Assembly: GCA_947588745.1 (NCBI GenBank)
Contig: CANPYW010000003.1
Coordinates: 1-64,000 of the forward strand
Direction: 5' to 3'
DNA length: 64,000 nt
DNA from: Candidatus Gastranaerophilales bacterium
Lineage (GTDB): Bacteria; Cyanobacteriota; Vampirovibrionia; Gastranaerophilales; Gastranaerophilaceae
Every line of letters starts with the position of its first letter. Position 1 is the stretch's first letter. Positions 36,793-47,464 of this stretch are shown here, in pieces. Below the pieces are notes generated by a model. It was not told the DNA's origin, searched no databases, and saw only the letters and a list, made by a program, of their open reading frames with translations. Both the position numbers and the translations under genes were made by a program.

Positions 36793-37647
36793 CTATTGAA
36801 ATTGTTTCATTGAATCTTTTACTGTATAATTATCACCTGCTATACTTTTGGCTTTTGCTATAACATCGTTAAATCTTTCTTCGTAAGTAGGACGTTCCGA
36901 TTTATAGAATACGCCGGTATAAAGACCTTCGGGTGCAAAGGCATATTTCATGGCATTTACTCTGTCCTCTAAATCATGGTCTTGAGGCAAATCACGCACC
37001 AATTCTTTAATTTTTTCAAAAGAAGATACTTTATTGTATTGAACACATGGAGAAACAATATGAACAAAGGCAAACCCTTTGTGTCTTAAAGCACCCGTTA
37101 TTATTTGTTCCAACTGTTTTATATCTCCCGAATATCCTCTTGCAACGTAAGATGTATTAAAAGATAAAGCCATAAGTACGGGATTTATTCTGTCCGCAGT
37201 CCACGCATAAGGATTACATTTTGTGGTAGTTCCTATTCTGGATGTGGGCGAACATTGACCTTTTGTCAAAGCATATATTTCGTTATCCATCATTATATAT
37301 GTAATATTCGGATTTTTTCTGCCGGCATGAATAAAGTGGTTTCCGCCTATACTTAAACCGTCACCGTCACCGCCTACGGCAATAACGTTTATATCGGGAT
37401 TTGCCTGTTTTAACCCGATTGCGACGGGAAGTGCACGACCGTGTATTGTATGAAACCCGTACGTTGACATAAAGAAAGGAAATCTGCTTGAACAACCTAT
37501 ACCTGATACAATCGCCGTATCGTGGGTTTGAAAATTAAGTTCCGCCATGGATTTTTTTAAAGCCATAAGTACGGCATGATTTCCGCACCCCGGACACCAT
37601 GACGGTTTTACTCTGCCTTTATAATCATTTATTTCCATTTGTTTCAT
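36793..37647 (-). CDS. korB: 2-oxoacid:ferredoxin oxidoreductase, beta subunit
   Basis: TPP-binding subunit that decarboxylates a 2-oxoacid with transfer to ferredoxin. The 284-residue protein has CPGCGNHA (18-25, cluster ligands), 'GIGCSSRFP' and the TPP motif 'GGDGDGLSIGGNH' (about 98-110), then 'KGQCSPTS'. It lacks the extra C-terminal cluster domain of pyruvate enzymes. Together with the gamma-alpha fusion it resembles 2-oxoglutarate or branched oxoacid enzymes, but the exact acid is not fixed by the sequence. Start 13 bases after the korA end. Confidence 0.9.
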   Translation of the reverse strand: MKQMEINDYKGRVKPSWCPGCGNHAVLMALKKSMAELNFQTHDTAIVSGIGCSSRFPFFMSTYGFHTIHGRALPVAIGLKQANPDINVIAVGGDGDGLSIGGNHFIHAGRKNPNITYIMMDNEIYALTKGQCSPTSRIGTTTKCNPYAWTADRINPVLMALSFNTSYVARGYSGDIKQLEQIITGALRHKGFAFVHIVSPCVQYNKVSSFEKIKELVRDLPQDHDLEDRVNAMKYAFAPEGLYTGVFYKSERPTYEERFNDVIAKAKSIAGDNYTVKDSMKQFQ

Positions 37648-37660
37648 AATTTACCTCTTA

Positions 37661-39451
37661 TTAAAAATGAGTATGTTTATTTGTGGATAATGCACATTTA
37701 TCCTGCTGAAGTTTTGCAACCCTTTCAATTTCATCATAGATTTCTTCGGGCGTAAAAGGAGTTCCATCATATTTTAAAAATTCAAGAACCTCTGTTCCTC
37801 TGTTAATATGAGTACATCTTTCAACAATTGTAGATTTAAACTGTGCATTATAATTGGCTTCAATTACTATTACTACTTCTTTATTCTTTACGAAATCTTT
37901 TATCCAATCTGTAGGTACGGGATATAAAGTACGGGGATATAATGCCTGAACTTTTATTCCTTTTTCCTGAGCCTTATCAATGGCTTCAAATACAGGGCCG
38001 GATGTTGAACCCCAGCTTATAATACCGATTGAAGCATCTTCCGAGCCGTAAGTTTTGGCTTTTGAAAACTGACCCGCAGCGGTTTCTAATTTTCTGAACC
38101 TTTTTTCAGTCATTTTTCTGTGAACGTCGGGTTCGGGGGTCGGAGCATTTTCTTCCGTATGTTCAAGCCCCGTAATTACATGTTCTCCGTATAAGTCACC
38201 TGGACAGGTAATAGGAGAAATTCCGGTTGTTGTATCTTCATATCTGTTATATACATCCCCCTCTTTAAGAGCAGGTTTTTGCCTGTTTACAATTTTTAAA
38301 TTATCAAAATCAATCAAATCCACGCATTCACGACGAGGCCCTAATGAAGCATCCGATAAAATAATAACCGGAACCTGATACTGTTCCGCAAAATTAAATG
38401 CATTAATCGTTTGATAAAAACAATCAGCAACATCCATAGGTGCAAGAACAATTTTAGGGCAATCTCCGTGAGTTCCGTACATGGCAGCAAATAAGTCACT
38501 CTGTTCCGTTTTTGTGGGAACACCGGTACTCGGCCCGCACCTTTGAACATCAGCAATAACAACGGGGAGTTCAGCCATAGAAGCAAGACCTAAAGCCTCC
38601 TGCATAAGCGAAAATCCGGGGCCTGATGTTGCACTCATAGATTTTACGCCCGCAAAAGAAGCACCAAGTGCATAATTAATAGCCGCAATTTCGTCCTCAC
38701 ATTGAATCATTTTTCCACCGAATTTAGGAAGTTCTTTTGCTAAATACTCCATAATCTCAGTTGCGGGAGTAATCGGATACCCCGAGAAGAAACGACATCC
38801 CGCTGCTATTGCAGCAAGACCAATGGCTTCATTACCCGACATTATGAGTTTTGCACCCGTCGATGTCATTTTTGCATCTAAATATCTGTCTTTTCTGATA
38901 AGCTGCTCATTTGCATACTTAACACCCGCATTCAATGCATTTTTATTGGCATCTATAATTTCTTGCGATTTTAACTTATATCTTACTTCAATATCCTTTA
39001 ATATTTGTTCTTCCAAGTGTAAATTTTTCAATAAAGAAACAACAATACCTAAAGCCGTCATGTTTCTTGAACGTTCAGATGCGGCTTTTTTGGCTATTGA
39101 TAAAAGAGGTATACCGTAAATACAAATATCATTGCGGGTTTGTTTTAAATCAGGCACCAAATCACTGTCATATATTAAAATCCCGTCTTGTTTTATATTG
39201 TTCATACATTCAAAAATCGTATCTTCATCCAAACAAACTTGAATATCCACATCACCCGTAGCGGTTAAAGCCTTATGTTCGCTTAACCTTAATGTATAAT
39301 AACATTTTCCGTCACCTCTGATTTCAGACGGAAATGCTCTGTATGTAGTAACATAATAGCCTTTTCTTGTAGTAGCATAGGATAATATATCACCCGAGCT
39401 AATAATTCCCTGCCCCGATGTTCCCGATATTTTTATTCTTAAGTCTTTCAT
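37661..39451 (-). CDS. korA: 2-oxoacid:ferredoxin oxidoreductase, gamma-alpha fusion subunit
   Basis: A 596-residue fusion. Residues about 1-185 are the gamma domain ('KISGTSGQGIISSGDIL', 'GDVDIQVCLD'). The rest is the alpha subunit with 'GNEAIGLAAIAAGCRFFSGYPITPATEIME' and the 'YNRYEDTTTGISPITCPG' segment. An upstream ATG at 39460 lies only two bases from the AGGAGG site; the ATG chosen is 11 bases from it. It is the first gene of the korA-korB-VKOR-queH operon. Confidence 0.88.
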   Translation of the reverse strand: MKDLRIKISGTSGQGIISSGDILSYATTRKGYYVTTYRAFPSEIRGDGKCYYTLRLSEHKALTATGDVDIQVCLDEDTIFECMNNIKQDGILIYDSDLVPDLKQTRNDICIYGIPLLSIAKKAASERSRNMTALGIVVSLLKNLHLEEQILKDIEVRYKLKSQEIIDANKNALNAGVKYANEQLIRKDRYLDAKMTSTGAKLIMSGNEAIGLAAIAAGCRFFSGYPITPATEIMEYLAKELPKFGGKMIQCEDEIAAINYALGASFAGVKSMSATSGPGFSLMQEALGLASMAELPVVIADVQRCGPSTGVPTKTEQSDLFAAMYGTHGDCPKIVLAPMDVADCFYQTINAFNFAEQYQVPVIILSDASLGPRRECVDLIDFDNLKIVNRQKPALKEGDVYNRYEDTTTGISPITCPGDLYGEHVITGLEHTEENAPTPEPDVHRKMTEKRFRKLETAAGQFSKAKTYGSEDASIGIISWGSTSGPVFEAIDKAQEKGIKVQALYPRTLYPVPTDWIKDFVKNKEVVIVIEANYNAQFKSTIVERCTHINRGTEVLEFLKYDGTPFTPEEIYDEIERVAKLQQDKCALSTNKHTHF

Positions 39452-39582
39452 GAATAGCATATCCTCCTAATTTAATTTTATTACTAAAATATAAAAATAA
39501 ATAAATTGTTACCGTTCTTAATTTTCTTTAAAATATCAAAAATAATTTGCAGTTAAGAATATTGAATTATATAATACAGAAA

Positions 39583-40218
39583 ATGGATATTATAAAAAGT
39601 AAAGATTTAAAAATTTCATTTGTAGGTATTTCTTTAAGCGGATTAAGTACAACGGAATCTGCCGTTGCTGTTTTGGACGGAAATTACAACGTCATTACTT
39701 TGGATAAACTTTTTTCTATGAATGACGTAAAATATTTTATTAATAATTTCCCCGGTAAAAAAAATGCCGTTTTTATGGTTTCTGTACCCGAAAATGAAAT
39801 TATGATAAGCAGCAAATGGAAATATAATTCCAGAACCTATGATGTTGTTAATTTTGATGTAGAAATGAAAAATCAAGACGGTTGGACAAATCGTTTTTCA
39901 GCAAGAGGAAGTGAATATTTTAAAGAATTAAGCACTAAAGGCATTGATATTTTCAGGTACGATATTGATAACCTTAAGAAAATATACGGAAACTGCTGTG
40001 CATACAAAGATAGAACACCGATTGACTGTAAATCACTTCAAGATACACTTAGAATAAAGTATAATATGAGGGATTTGCCCTGCAATATGCTGCCTGTAGC
40101 TCAATTAGAAGCGATATTGGGTGCAATTCTTGCGATTATTACAGTTAAACCTCAGGAAGAGTATACCTGCAGTATAATAGGTAATTTTGAACATTTGCCT
40201 ATTATTGGAATTAATTAG
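39583..40218 (+). CDS. Unknown protein, possible RNase H-like fold
   Basis: A 211-residue protein. The opening 'LKISFVGISLSGLSTTESAVAVLDGNYNVITLDKL' resembles the first two strands of RNase H-like or DUF429-type proteins, where an acidic residue follows the first strand; here that place is Gly/Ser rather than Asp, so activity is doubtful. 'VVNFDVE', 'CNMLPVAQLEAILGAILAIITV' are other landmarks. A TTG at 39547 is in frame, but the ATG is preferred. There is no signal peptide. It ends convergently, overlapping the next gene by 8 bases. Confidence 0.5.
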   Translation: MDIIKSKDLKISFVGISLSGLSTTESAVAVLDGNYNVITLDKLFSMNDVKYFINNFPGKKNAVFMVSVPENEIMISSKWKYNSRTYDVVNFDVEMKNQDGWTNRFSARGSEYFKELSTKGIDIFRYDIDNLKKIYGNCCAYKDRTPIDCKSLQDTLRIKYNMRDLPCNMLPVAQLEAILGAILAIITVKPQEEYTCSIIGNFEHLPIIGIN

Positions 40219-41275
40219 ATAACTCCATATACTCTGCATAAGTCAAAACTCTTGCACTACTTTTAATCATTTTAACTTCTTTTTCCAATCCCCATTTTGA
40301 AAGCAGGCATGAAGTATAAATTGTTTTGTTATCAATTTCAGCTTTGGAAACGAAAGTTTCCTTTAATATTTTTTTGGCTAATTTTTTGTATTTTAAAATA
40401 AAGAAATTTTCCATTAAAGAACATATACCTTTTTTATATAGGGTCTTAGAGCCGGGGAACAAATACACTTCATCACACCTTACTAAAGGTTTAAAATATA
40501 ATGAATTCGAGTTAAAAGATAAATCATAAGAATTTATTTTTAAAAGTTCATCCAATCTTATTAATTTTGATTTAAACCTGTCATCAAGCACTTTTTTAAG
40601 CATTTCATGACAATTATCACAACTGGTTACAATATAAGAAACATCATTCGGAATTTGTTTATTGATTTTTAATGCATTTTTTTTGAAAATTTTTAAATTA
40701 CCCTCCTGTAAATAAGGATAACCGCAGCACAACGAAATAACTTTATCTGTATGATAACCAATCCTTTCTAACAAATTAAGCGAAGCATTTTTATCAGAAG
40801 GGTTGATATACCTGTTATAACACCCTTCAAAGTACACTATTCGAGCTTTTATAACCGGCAAATTTGATTTATTACGCCTAACATTTACTCTATAATATCT
40901 AAATGAAAAAATACGGTATAAAAATAAATACATTTTATAAAAAAAAGAAAAATTAAAAGCCCGATATTTATAATTTAAAACATTTTTCAGATAAACATTA
41001 ACAAACGAAGCATCAATATCACTGGGACAAAAATTTTTACATAAATTACAGTTTAAACAAATATCCAACTGTTTTAAAAATTTTTTGCCAAAAAACTTCT
41101 TATTATTAAAAAAATTGTTAAGAACAATATAACGGCCTCTGGATAAAAACATTTCGTTTTTTGTAGCCAGATATAAAGGACATACACTCTGGCACAAACC
41201 ACATTTTGAGCATTTATAAACATCTTCTTGAATATTTTTTAAATCATCCGTTAACATACAAAAATTATTATACAA
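40211..41275 (-). CDS. GlcF/HdrD-like (Fe-S)-binding oxidoreductase
   Basis: A 354-residue iron-sulfur protein. Two ferredoxin-type motifs (CSKCGLCQSVCP about 22-33 and CLNCNLCKNFCP about 73-84) each bind a [4Fe-4S] cluster. The C-terminal part carries CCG-type motifs ('SLCCGYPYLQEG', 'TSCDNCHEML'). The layout fits GlcF (glycolate oxidase Fe-S subunit) or similar quinone-linked oxidoreductases. The second C-terminal CCG box is weak. No FAD oxidase partner (GlcD) is adjacent, so its substrate is unknown. Confidence 0.75.
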   Translation of the reverse strand: MYNNFCMLTDDLKNIQEDVYKCSKCGLCQSVCPLYLATKNEMFLSRGRYIVLNNFFNNKKFFGKKFLKQLDICLNCNLCKNFCPSDIDASFVNVYLKNVLNYKYRAFNFSFFYKMYLFLYRIFSFRYYRVNVRRNKSNLPVIKARIVYFEGCYNRYINPSDKNASLNLLERIGYHTDKVISLCCGYPYLQEGNLKIFKKNALKINKQIPNDVSYIVTSCDNCHEMLKKVLDDRFKSKLIRLDELLKINSYDLSFNSNSLYFKPLVRCDEVYLFPGSKTLYKKGICSLMENFFILKYKKLAKKILKETFVSKAEIDNKTIYTSCLLSKWGLEKEVKMIKSSARVLTYAEYMELSN

Positions 41276-41292
41276 ATTTAAGAGTTAATCAA

Positions 41293-41321
41293 TTGCAATT
41301 TATATCAAATTATATGATAAT
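41293..41321 (+). promoter_or_regulatory. Possible promoter for lptC
   Basis: TTGCAA (41293-41298), a 17-base spacer and GATAAT (41316-41321). The ATG of lptC begins only 8 bases after the -10 box, and no Shine-Dalgarno sequence lies between. The transcript might start at or near the ATG. Confidence 0.4.
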
Positions 41322-41329
41322 TTATTGAT

Positions 41330-41908
41330 ATGGCGATAAAAAATTTTTTTAAAAGTAAAAAAAACATATTATACATTATTGCATTTTCAATAGTTTTTTT
41401 GGCATGTTTATGGGCATTCATTTCAGCAAGCATAATAACAACCAGCTTTAAAAAGAAAATTATTAATCAAACTTACCAAAATAAAGAAGCAAATATTGAA
41501 AGCCTTTTAGTTACCGAAACAAAAGACGGTACAAAGTTGTGGGAATTATTTGCAGACAAGGGTACTTATACAGATTCTAATAATATAGTTTTGTTAGAAG
41601 ATATAATCGGCAATTTTTATGATGAAAATATAGTAAAAGCAAGCTTTAAAGCCGATAAAGGAACATATAATACAACAAAAAAAGAGATTATTTTATATGA
41701 TAATGTTATACTTGTATATAAAGACGGAACAAACATTTCCGCACAAAGAATAAAATACAGCGGTAAAAATACAGATATAATAGCCGAAGGCGACGTCAGA
41801 ATTGAAAAGCCACATGAGGCAGTTTTGATAGGACATAAAGCTATTTTAGACGGAAATTACAAAGACTTTCATATAGAAGGCAGAACACAAACACAGTTTT
41901 ACATGTAA
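41330..41908 (+). CDS. lptC: LptC-like LPS transport protein
   Basis: A 192-residue protein with a single N-terminal membrane helix (about 12-34) and a periplasmic beta-jellyroll. Phrases 'WELFADKGTYTDSNNIVLLEDI' and 'YSGKNTDIIAEGDVRIEKP' match the LptC/OstA repeat fold. LptC links the inner-membrane LPS transporter to periplasmic LptA. It is followed 14 bases later by the lptA-like gene. lptB, lptF/G and lptD are not in the window. Confidence 0.85.
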   Translation: MAIKNFFKSKKNILYIIAFSIVFLACLWAFISASIITTSFKKKIINQTYQNKEANIESLLVTETKDGTKLWELFADKGTYTDSNNIVLLEDIIGNFYDENIVKASFKADKGTYNTTKKEIILYDNVILVYKDGTNISAQRIKYSGKNTDIIAEGDVRIEKPHEAVLIGHKAILDGNYKDFHIEGRTQTQFYM

Positions 41909-41922
41909 TTTGAGAGAGATGT

Positions 41923-42873
41923 ATGAAAATTAAATTTTTAAATATCATTTTATTATTATTTTTTTTATCGGCAGGTTTTTCTTATGCCGCTTCATTGACG
42001 GTCGAATCCGACTCACAGGAATTTAAAGACAGCGACAGAAAAATATTTTTGGAAGGAAATGTAAAAGTAAAATCTAATGATATTAATGTTATGAGTCCAC
42101 GTGCAATCGTTGAAGTTGATCCGAAAAATAACAAAGTCAACAATGTTCAATTTAAAGATAATGCATATTCTTATCAGTTAAAAGACGGAAAAAGACACGA
42201 GATAAAAGCTCAAATTCTTGAAATGTCACTTTTAAACAATATTCTCAAAGCTGAAGGCAATACAATTACATCGATTACAGAAAAAGACAAGCCCGTTGTA
42301 ATTGTTACAGCCGACAAACAAGAATACCACAAAGTTTCAAATACAATGAAAGCATACGGAAGTGTTAATATTACATACAAAGATATGACAACATTTTCAG
42401 ACAGTGCAATTGTTGATTTAACAGATAACAACAATGTAAAACAAATACAACTTATCGGTAACGCTAAACTTAATCAAGACAAAAGTAAAATCAGTGCTGA
42501 AAAACTAGTATATAACAATATAAAAGAAGAAGCTATTGCTACCGGTAAAGTATTTTCTGATATTATGACCGAAGATAATAAAAATATTAAAGTGTGGTCT
42601 AATTATCAATCATACGACAAAAAAAATAATTTAGTCAGTGCTTCCGGCAGTGCAAAAATAAAATATGAAGATTATCTTGCTTCAGGGCCAAAAGTAAATG
42701 TATATGCGGATAAGAAAACAAAAAAACTTAACGAGGCTGTTTTTCTTGGCCGTTCAAGAATAGAAACAAAAGGACGCTCCATTGAGGCTGACAGAATTAC
42801 CATTACAATGAATCCGAAAGATTTTAAGGCAGAAGGCAACGTAAAATCAACCATTCCGAATATCGGAAACTAA
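41923..42873 (+). CDS. lptA: LptA/OstA-like LPS bridge protein
   Basis: A 316-residue exported protein. The signal peptide (about 1-22) ends at SYAAS. Then come repeated OstA-type strands: 'DRKIFLEGNVKVKSNDINVMSPRAIVEVD', 'EGNTITSITE', 'AYGSVNITYKD', 'ASGSAKIKYEDYLASG' and 'EADRITITMNPKDFKAEGNVKS'. It is about twice the length of E. coli LptA, giving a longer periplasmic bridge. A GAGAGA site precedes the ATG. The gene is followed by a strong terminator. Confidence 0.85.
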   Translation: MKIKFLNIILLLFFLSAGFSYAASLTVESDSQEFKDSDRKIFLEGNVKVKSNDINVMSPRAIVEVDPKNNKVNNVQFKDNAYSYQLKDGKRHEIKAQILEMSLLNNILKAEGNTITSITEKDKPVVIVTADKQEYHKVSNTMKAYGSVNITYKDMTTFSDSAIVDLTDNNNVKQIQLIGNAKLNQDKSKISAEKLVYNNIKEEAIATGKVFSDIMTEDNKNIKVWSNYQSYDKKNNLVSASGSAKIKYEDYLASGPKVNVYADKKTKKLNEAVFLGRSRIETKGRSIEADRITITMNPKDFKAEGNVKSTIPNIGN

Positions 42874-42880
42874 ATATGAC

Positions 42881-42917
42881 AAGAGGCTGAACTTCATTAA
42901 TGAAGTTCAGCCTCTTT
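42881..42917. terminator. Strong bidirectional intrinsic terminator
   Basis: A stem of about 17 bases (AAGAGGCTGAACTTCAT / ATGAAGTTCAGCCTCTT) with a very small loop, then TTTATT. It lies between convergent lptA and gdhA. Confidence 0.9.
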
Positions 42918-42934
42918 ATTTAGTAAGAATTTAC

Positions 42935-44317
<1,383 letters not shown>

Positions 44318-44369
44318 TTAATTAAAAACAACAAAATTATATCACATTTTGAGCAAGAATGCGGATATT

Positions 44370-45764
44370 TTAATGATATTTATGTGTCGAAATATATTCC
44401 AAATACTGTTTTATTCCTTTTTTGATTGATACAGCAACTTGAGTCTGAAAATCAGGATTATTAAGCATAATATATTCCTGCGGATTAATCATATATGCAA
44501 CCTCAACAAGCACAGAAACAGGGTTTGTTGAGCGTGTTAAAGCAAAACTCGATTTATGAATGCCGTTATTTTTTAAATTTAAATCCCTACATATATTCAC
44601 ATTAATAAAATCAGCAAGCATTTTAGCATTTTCGTTATAGTAATGAACCTCACTACCATGTTGAACATAAGGACTTTTTCCGTTCGAAAGCGAATTATTA
44701 TGTATACTTACAGAAATTAAAGCATTATTTTCTTTCGCAGAATTAACTCTTTCGTACAGTTTAACAGTACTGTCGTCATTTCTTGAAAATGAAACATTAG
44801 CACCGTCTTTTTTTAGCATATATATTAAATTATTTGCGATTGCAAGATTTATATCTTTTTCCGGTACACGTGTAGGTCCAATTGCCCCTTTCTCAACACC
44901 GCCATGCCCGGCATCAACAAATATATTAACATTTTTAAAAATATTAGTATCTGAAACAACAGGATTTTTAGCGGTTTTTAAAACAAACTTATTATCTTCA
45001 TAATAGCAATCATAAGCAAGTAAAGGATAATCAAAATTGAATGTATACTCAAAATTACCCGAATTTACCCCGAATAAAACCAATTTTAAAGAATTATCAA
45101 GCTGTTTTACGGTATAGAAAACAGGATATGTAAGTTCAAATTTATGATATTCGTACTTTTTATCCGTTGTATATTTTTGATTTTTAATAACATTATTCAT
45201 CGCTTGTTCCACCAAAACAGGCTCAATGATATTAGTTTTATGTATCCAATATTGAGAATTGGAATTTGTTTTTATTTTGTAATAGTCACCTTTTTTAGCT
45301 TCCAGATAAAGAACAATATTTTTTCCGAGTTCAACAGCTCTTGAGGAGGCAGATGAGGGTAATTTTCTAACGGTAGAATTATCGTTAACAGTTCTTGAAT
45401 ACCATATTTCATCCGGAGGGAAAATAATTGTTTCCTGATTTTTCGCTTTTTTATAAATTGGTTTATTTCTTGTAATTGTATAGATAACGTCATTTTTTTG
45501 TCCGTTTCTTACTTCAGTGAAAATAACATTATTTTTACCGTAATTAAGATTGACAATTTCAACAAAAAAACAGTCATTCCACAATTTTACGGGTGAATTA
45601 TTTATAAGAACTTGAGAGCCTTTTTGAACATTACCGAAAACAAAAGTATTAGATGAATTAATAACCGAATTTTTTGTTGACGGGTATACAACATCCACAG
45701 CGGCAATTGCGGAATTTAGCGAAAAAATAAAAAATATTAATATATAAAACAACTTTCTAACCAT
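44370..45764 (-). CDS. N-acetylmuramoyl-L-alanine amidase with SH3-like domain
   Basis: A 464-residue exported cell-wall hydrolase. The signal peptide is about 1-21 (cleavage near AIAAV). Residues about 116-190 look like an SH3b domain ('RKLPSSASSRAVELG', 'YWIHKTNI'). The C-terminal Amidase_3 domain begins at 'NIFVDAGHGGVEKGAIG' (about 279). Zinc-site motifs DAGHGG, SIHNNS and 'LVEVAYMINPQE' are present. Its likely job is splitting daughter cells or wall turnover. Confidence 0.9.
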   Translation of the reverse strand: MVRKLFYILIFFIFSLNSAIAAVDVVYPSTKNSVINSSNTFVFGNVQKGSQVLINNSPVKLWNDCFFVEIVNLNYGKNNVIFTEVRNGQKNDVIYTITRNKPIYKKAKNQETIIFPPDEIWYSRTVNDNSTVRKLPSSASSRAVELGKNIVLYLEAKKGDYYKIKTNSNSQYWIHKTNIIEPVLVEQAMNNVIKNQKYTTDKKYEYHKFELTYPVFYTVKQLDNSLKLVLFGVNSGNFEYTFNFDYPLLAYDCYYEDNKFVLKTAKNPVVSDTNIFKNVNIFVDAGHGGVEKGAIGPTRVPEKDINLAIANNLIYMLKKDGANVSFSRNDDSTVKLYERVNSAKENNALISVSIHNNSLSNGKSPYVQHGSEVHYYNENAKMLADFINVNICRDLNLKNNGIHKSSFALTRSTNPVSVLVEVAYMINPQEYIMLNNPDFQTQVAVSIKKGIKQYLEYISTHKYH

Positions 45765-45882
45765 AAAAATAGTTTAAACCAATAATAAATGATGTCAAAC
45801 ACTTAATTTATTAATAAAATTAGTAAATTTCTTGAAAAAATAAAACTGTTAATTGTATAATAAAAAAAAGTACGGGATAAAT

Positions 45883-47178
45883 ATGAACACAAATAAAGTA
45901 GATGTTATAGTCGTTGGTGCCGGGCCATCAGGTGTAAGTGCCGCAATTACTATCGCAAAATCAGGAAAAAAGGTATTAATCGTTGACAGAAGTGACGCTG
46001 CCGGTGAAAAAAATATGTTTGGCGGGGCAATATACGCAAAACAAACGGCAGAAATTTTTCCTGAATTTTGGAATTCCGCACCAATTGAAAGAGCAATAAC
46101 CGAACAACGAATTTATATGCTTACAGATGCAGACTCTACACTGTTATCATACAGATATGCCTCAAAAGGTTCATATAAAGCATTCAGCGTTTTTCGCTCA
46201 AAATGGGATAAATGGTGCATAGAACAAGCTGTAAAAGCAGGTGCATATTATGCTCCAAAAACAATTGTAAGAGAGCTTATTTTAGAAAACGGGCATGTTA
46301 CGGGAATTAAAACTGATTTGGAAGATTTTCATGCCGATATTATAATTCTGGCAGATGGAGTAAATTCACTATTAGCTTCAAGTATAGGGCTAAAGAAAGA
46401 ACTTAAAGATTCTGACGTAACTGTTAATGTAAAAGAAGTATTACAACTGCCGAAAGAGCGTTTGCAAGATAGGTTTAACATAGATGATGAAGACGGTGTC
46501 GCCGCAAAAATTATGGGCGGCCCATTAAAAAATATGTTTGCAATGGGTTTTTTATATACGAATAAAGATACAATCTCAATCGGGGTAGGTGTTTCCTTGG
46601 ATGAACTCAAAAAAAACTGCATAAAACCTTATGAATTACTTGAAGAAATGAAAGAACATCCTTCAATAGCCCCGTTAATAAAAGATGCAAAAATAATTGA
46701 ATATTCATCTCACATGCTGCCTGAAGGAAGTTTTGATAATATAGCAAAAGTATATGATAACAGAGTAATGGTGGCGGGAGATGCAGCAGGTTTTGTGGAT
46801 AATATGCACTTTGAAGGAACTAATTTAGCAATGCTGAGCGGAAAACTTGCCGGTGAAACTGCTGTTTTTGCAATAGACAGAGGTGATTTTTCTGCTTCAA
46901 CATTATCAATGTACTATAAGAAGCTTGAAAAAAGTATAATAATAAAAGATTTAAAAACTCATAACAATACGATTGCGACTCTAAAAAACAATATTGAAAC
47001 GATTACTTCATTGTATCCGGAATTAGCGTGCGAATTTTTTGAAACACTAACTGCCGCAGACGAAATTCCTAAAAAAGATAAATATAAAAAGTTTCTTTTA
47101 AAAGTAATAAAGTCAGGATGCATACGTAAAACAATTCCTTTAGGAGTATTTGCAATGGAGAAATGTTTAAAAAGATGA
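45883..47178 (+). CDS. fixC: FixC-like electron-transfer flavoprotein:quinone oxidoreductase
   Basis: A 431-residue FAD protein that links electron-transfer flavoprotein to quinone. The FAD motif 'VIVVGAGPSGVSAAITIAKSGKKVLIVDR' starts at residue 7, with 'FGGAIY' after it; 'VMVAGDAAGFVDN' is the later FAD site. No membrane segment. A TTG 30 bases upstream is in frame, but the ATG has the better context. It overlaps fixX by 16 bases. FixAB (the flavoprotein) is absent from the window. Confidence 0.88.
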   Translation: MNTNKVDVIVVGAGPSGVSAAITIAKSGKKVLIVDRSDAAGEKNMFGGAIYAKQTAEIFPEFWNSAPIERAITEQRIYMLTDADSTLLSYRYASKGSYKAFSVFRSKWDKWCIEQAVKAGAYYAPKTIVRELILENGHVTGIKTDLEDFHADIIILADGVNSLLASSIGLKKELKDSDVTVNVKEVLQLPKERLQDRFNIDDEDGVAAKIMGGPLKNMFAMGFLYTNKDTISIGVGVSLDELKKNCIKPYELLEEMKEHPSIAPLIKDAKIIEYSSHMLPEGSFDNIAKVYDNRVMVAGDAAGFVDNMHFEGTNLAMLSGKLAGETAVFAIDRGDFSASTLSMYYKKLEKSIIIKDLKTHNNTIATLKNNIETITSLYPELACEFFETLTAADEIPKKDKYKKFLLKVIKSGCIRKTIPLGVFAMEKCLKR

Positions 47179-47450
47179 ATATAAATGATAAATTAGCTAC
47201 ATTAAAATATAATAAAGATAAAGAAAGTCATCTGTCCGTAAACAATGACATTTGTATAAATTGCAAAGAAAAATACTGCACATTTATTTGTCCGGCAAAT
47301 GTTTATGAATGGAATACAAACAAATGTGAATTAACAATTAGATATGAAAATTGCCTTGAATGTGGAGCTTGTAAAATAGCTTGCAGCAAAAAGAATATAA
47401 ACTGGAAATATCCGAATGCGGAACACGGTGTTAAATTTAAAAACGGTTAG
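47163..47450 (+). CDS. fixX: FixX-like ferredoxin
   Basis: A 95-residue ferredoxin-like protein, partner of FixC. It carries CINCKEKYCTFICPANVYEW and CLECGACKIACSKKNI, with the spacing of FixX and ETF-QO C-terminal clusters. Its ATG lies inside the end of fixC. It ends with 'WKYPNAEHGVKFKNG', the family-typical 'YP..G.GV.....G' tail. Confidence 0.9.
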   Translation: MFKKMNINDKLATLKYNKDKESHLSVNNDICINCKEKYCTFICPANVYEWNTNKCELTIRYENCLECGACKIACSKKNINWKYPNAEHGVKFKNG

Positions 47451-47464
47451 TAAGGAGAAAATAA

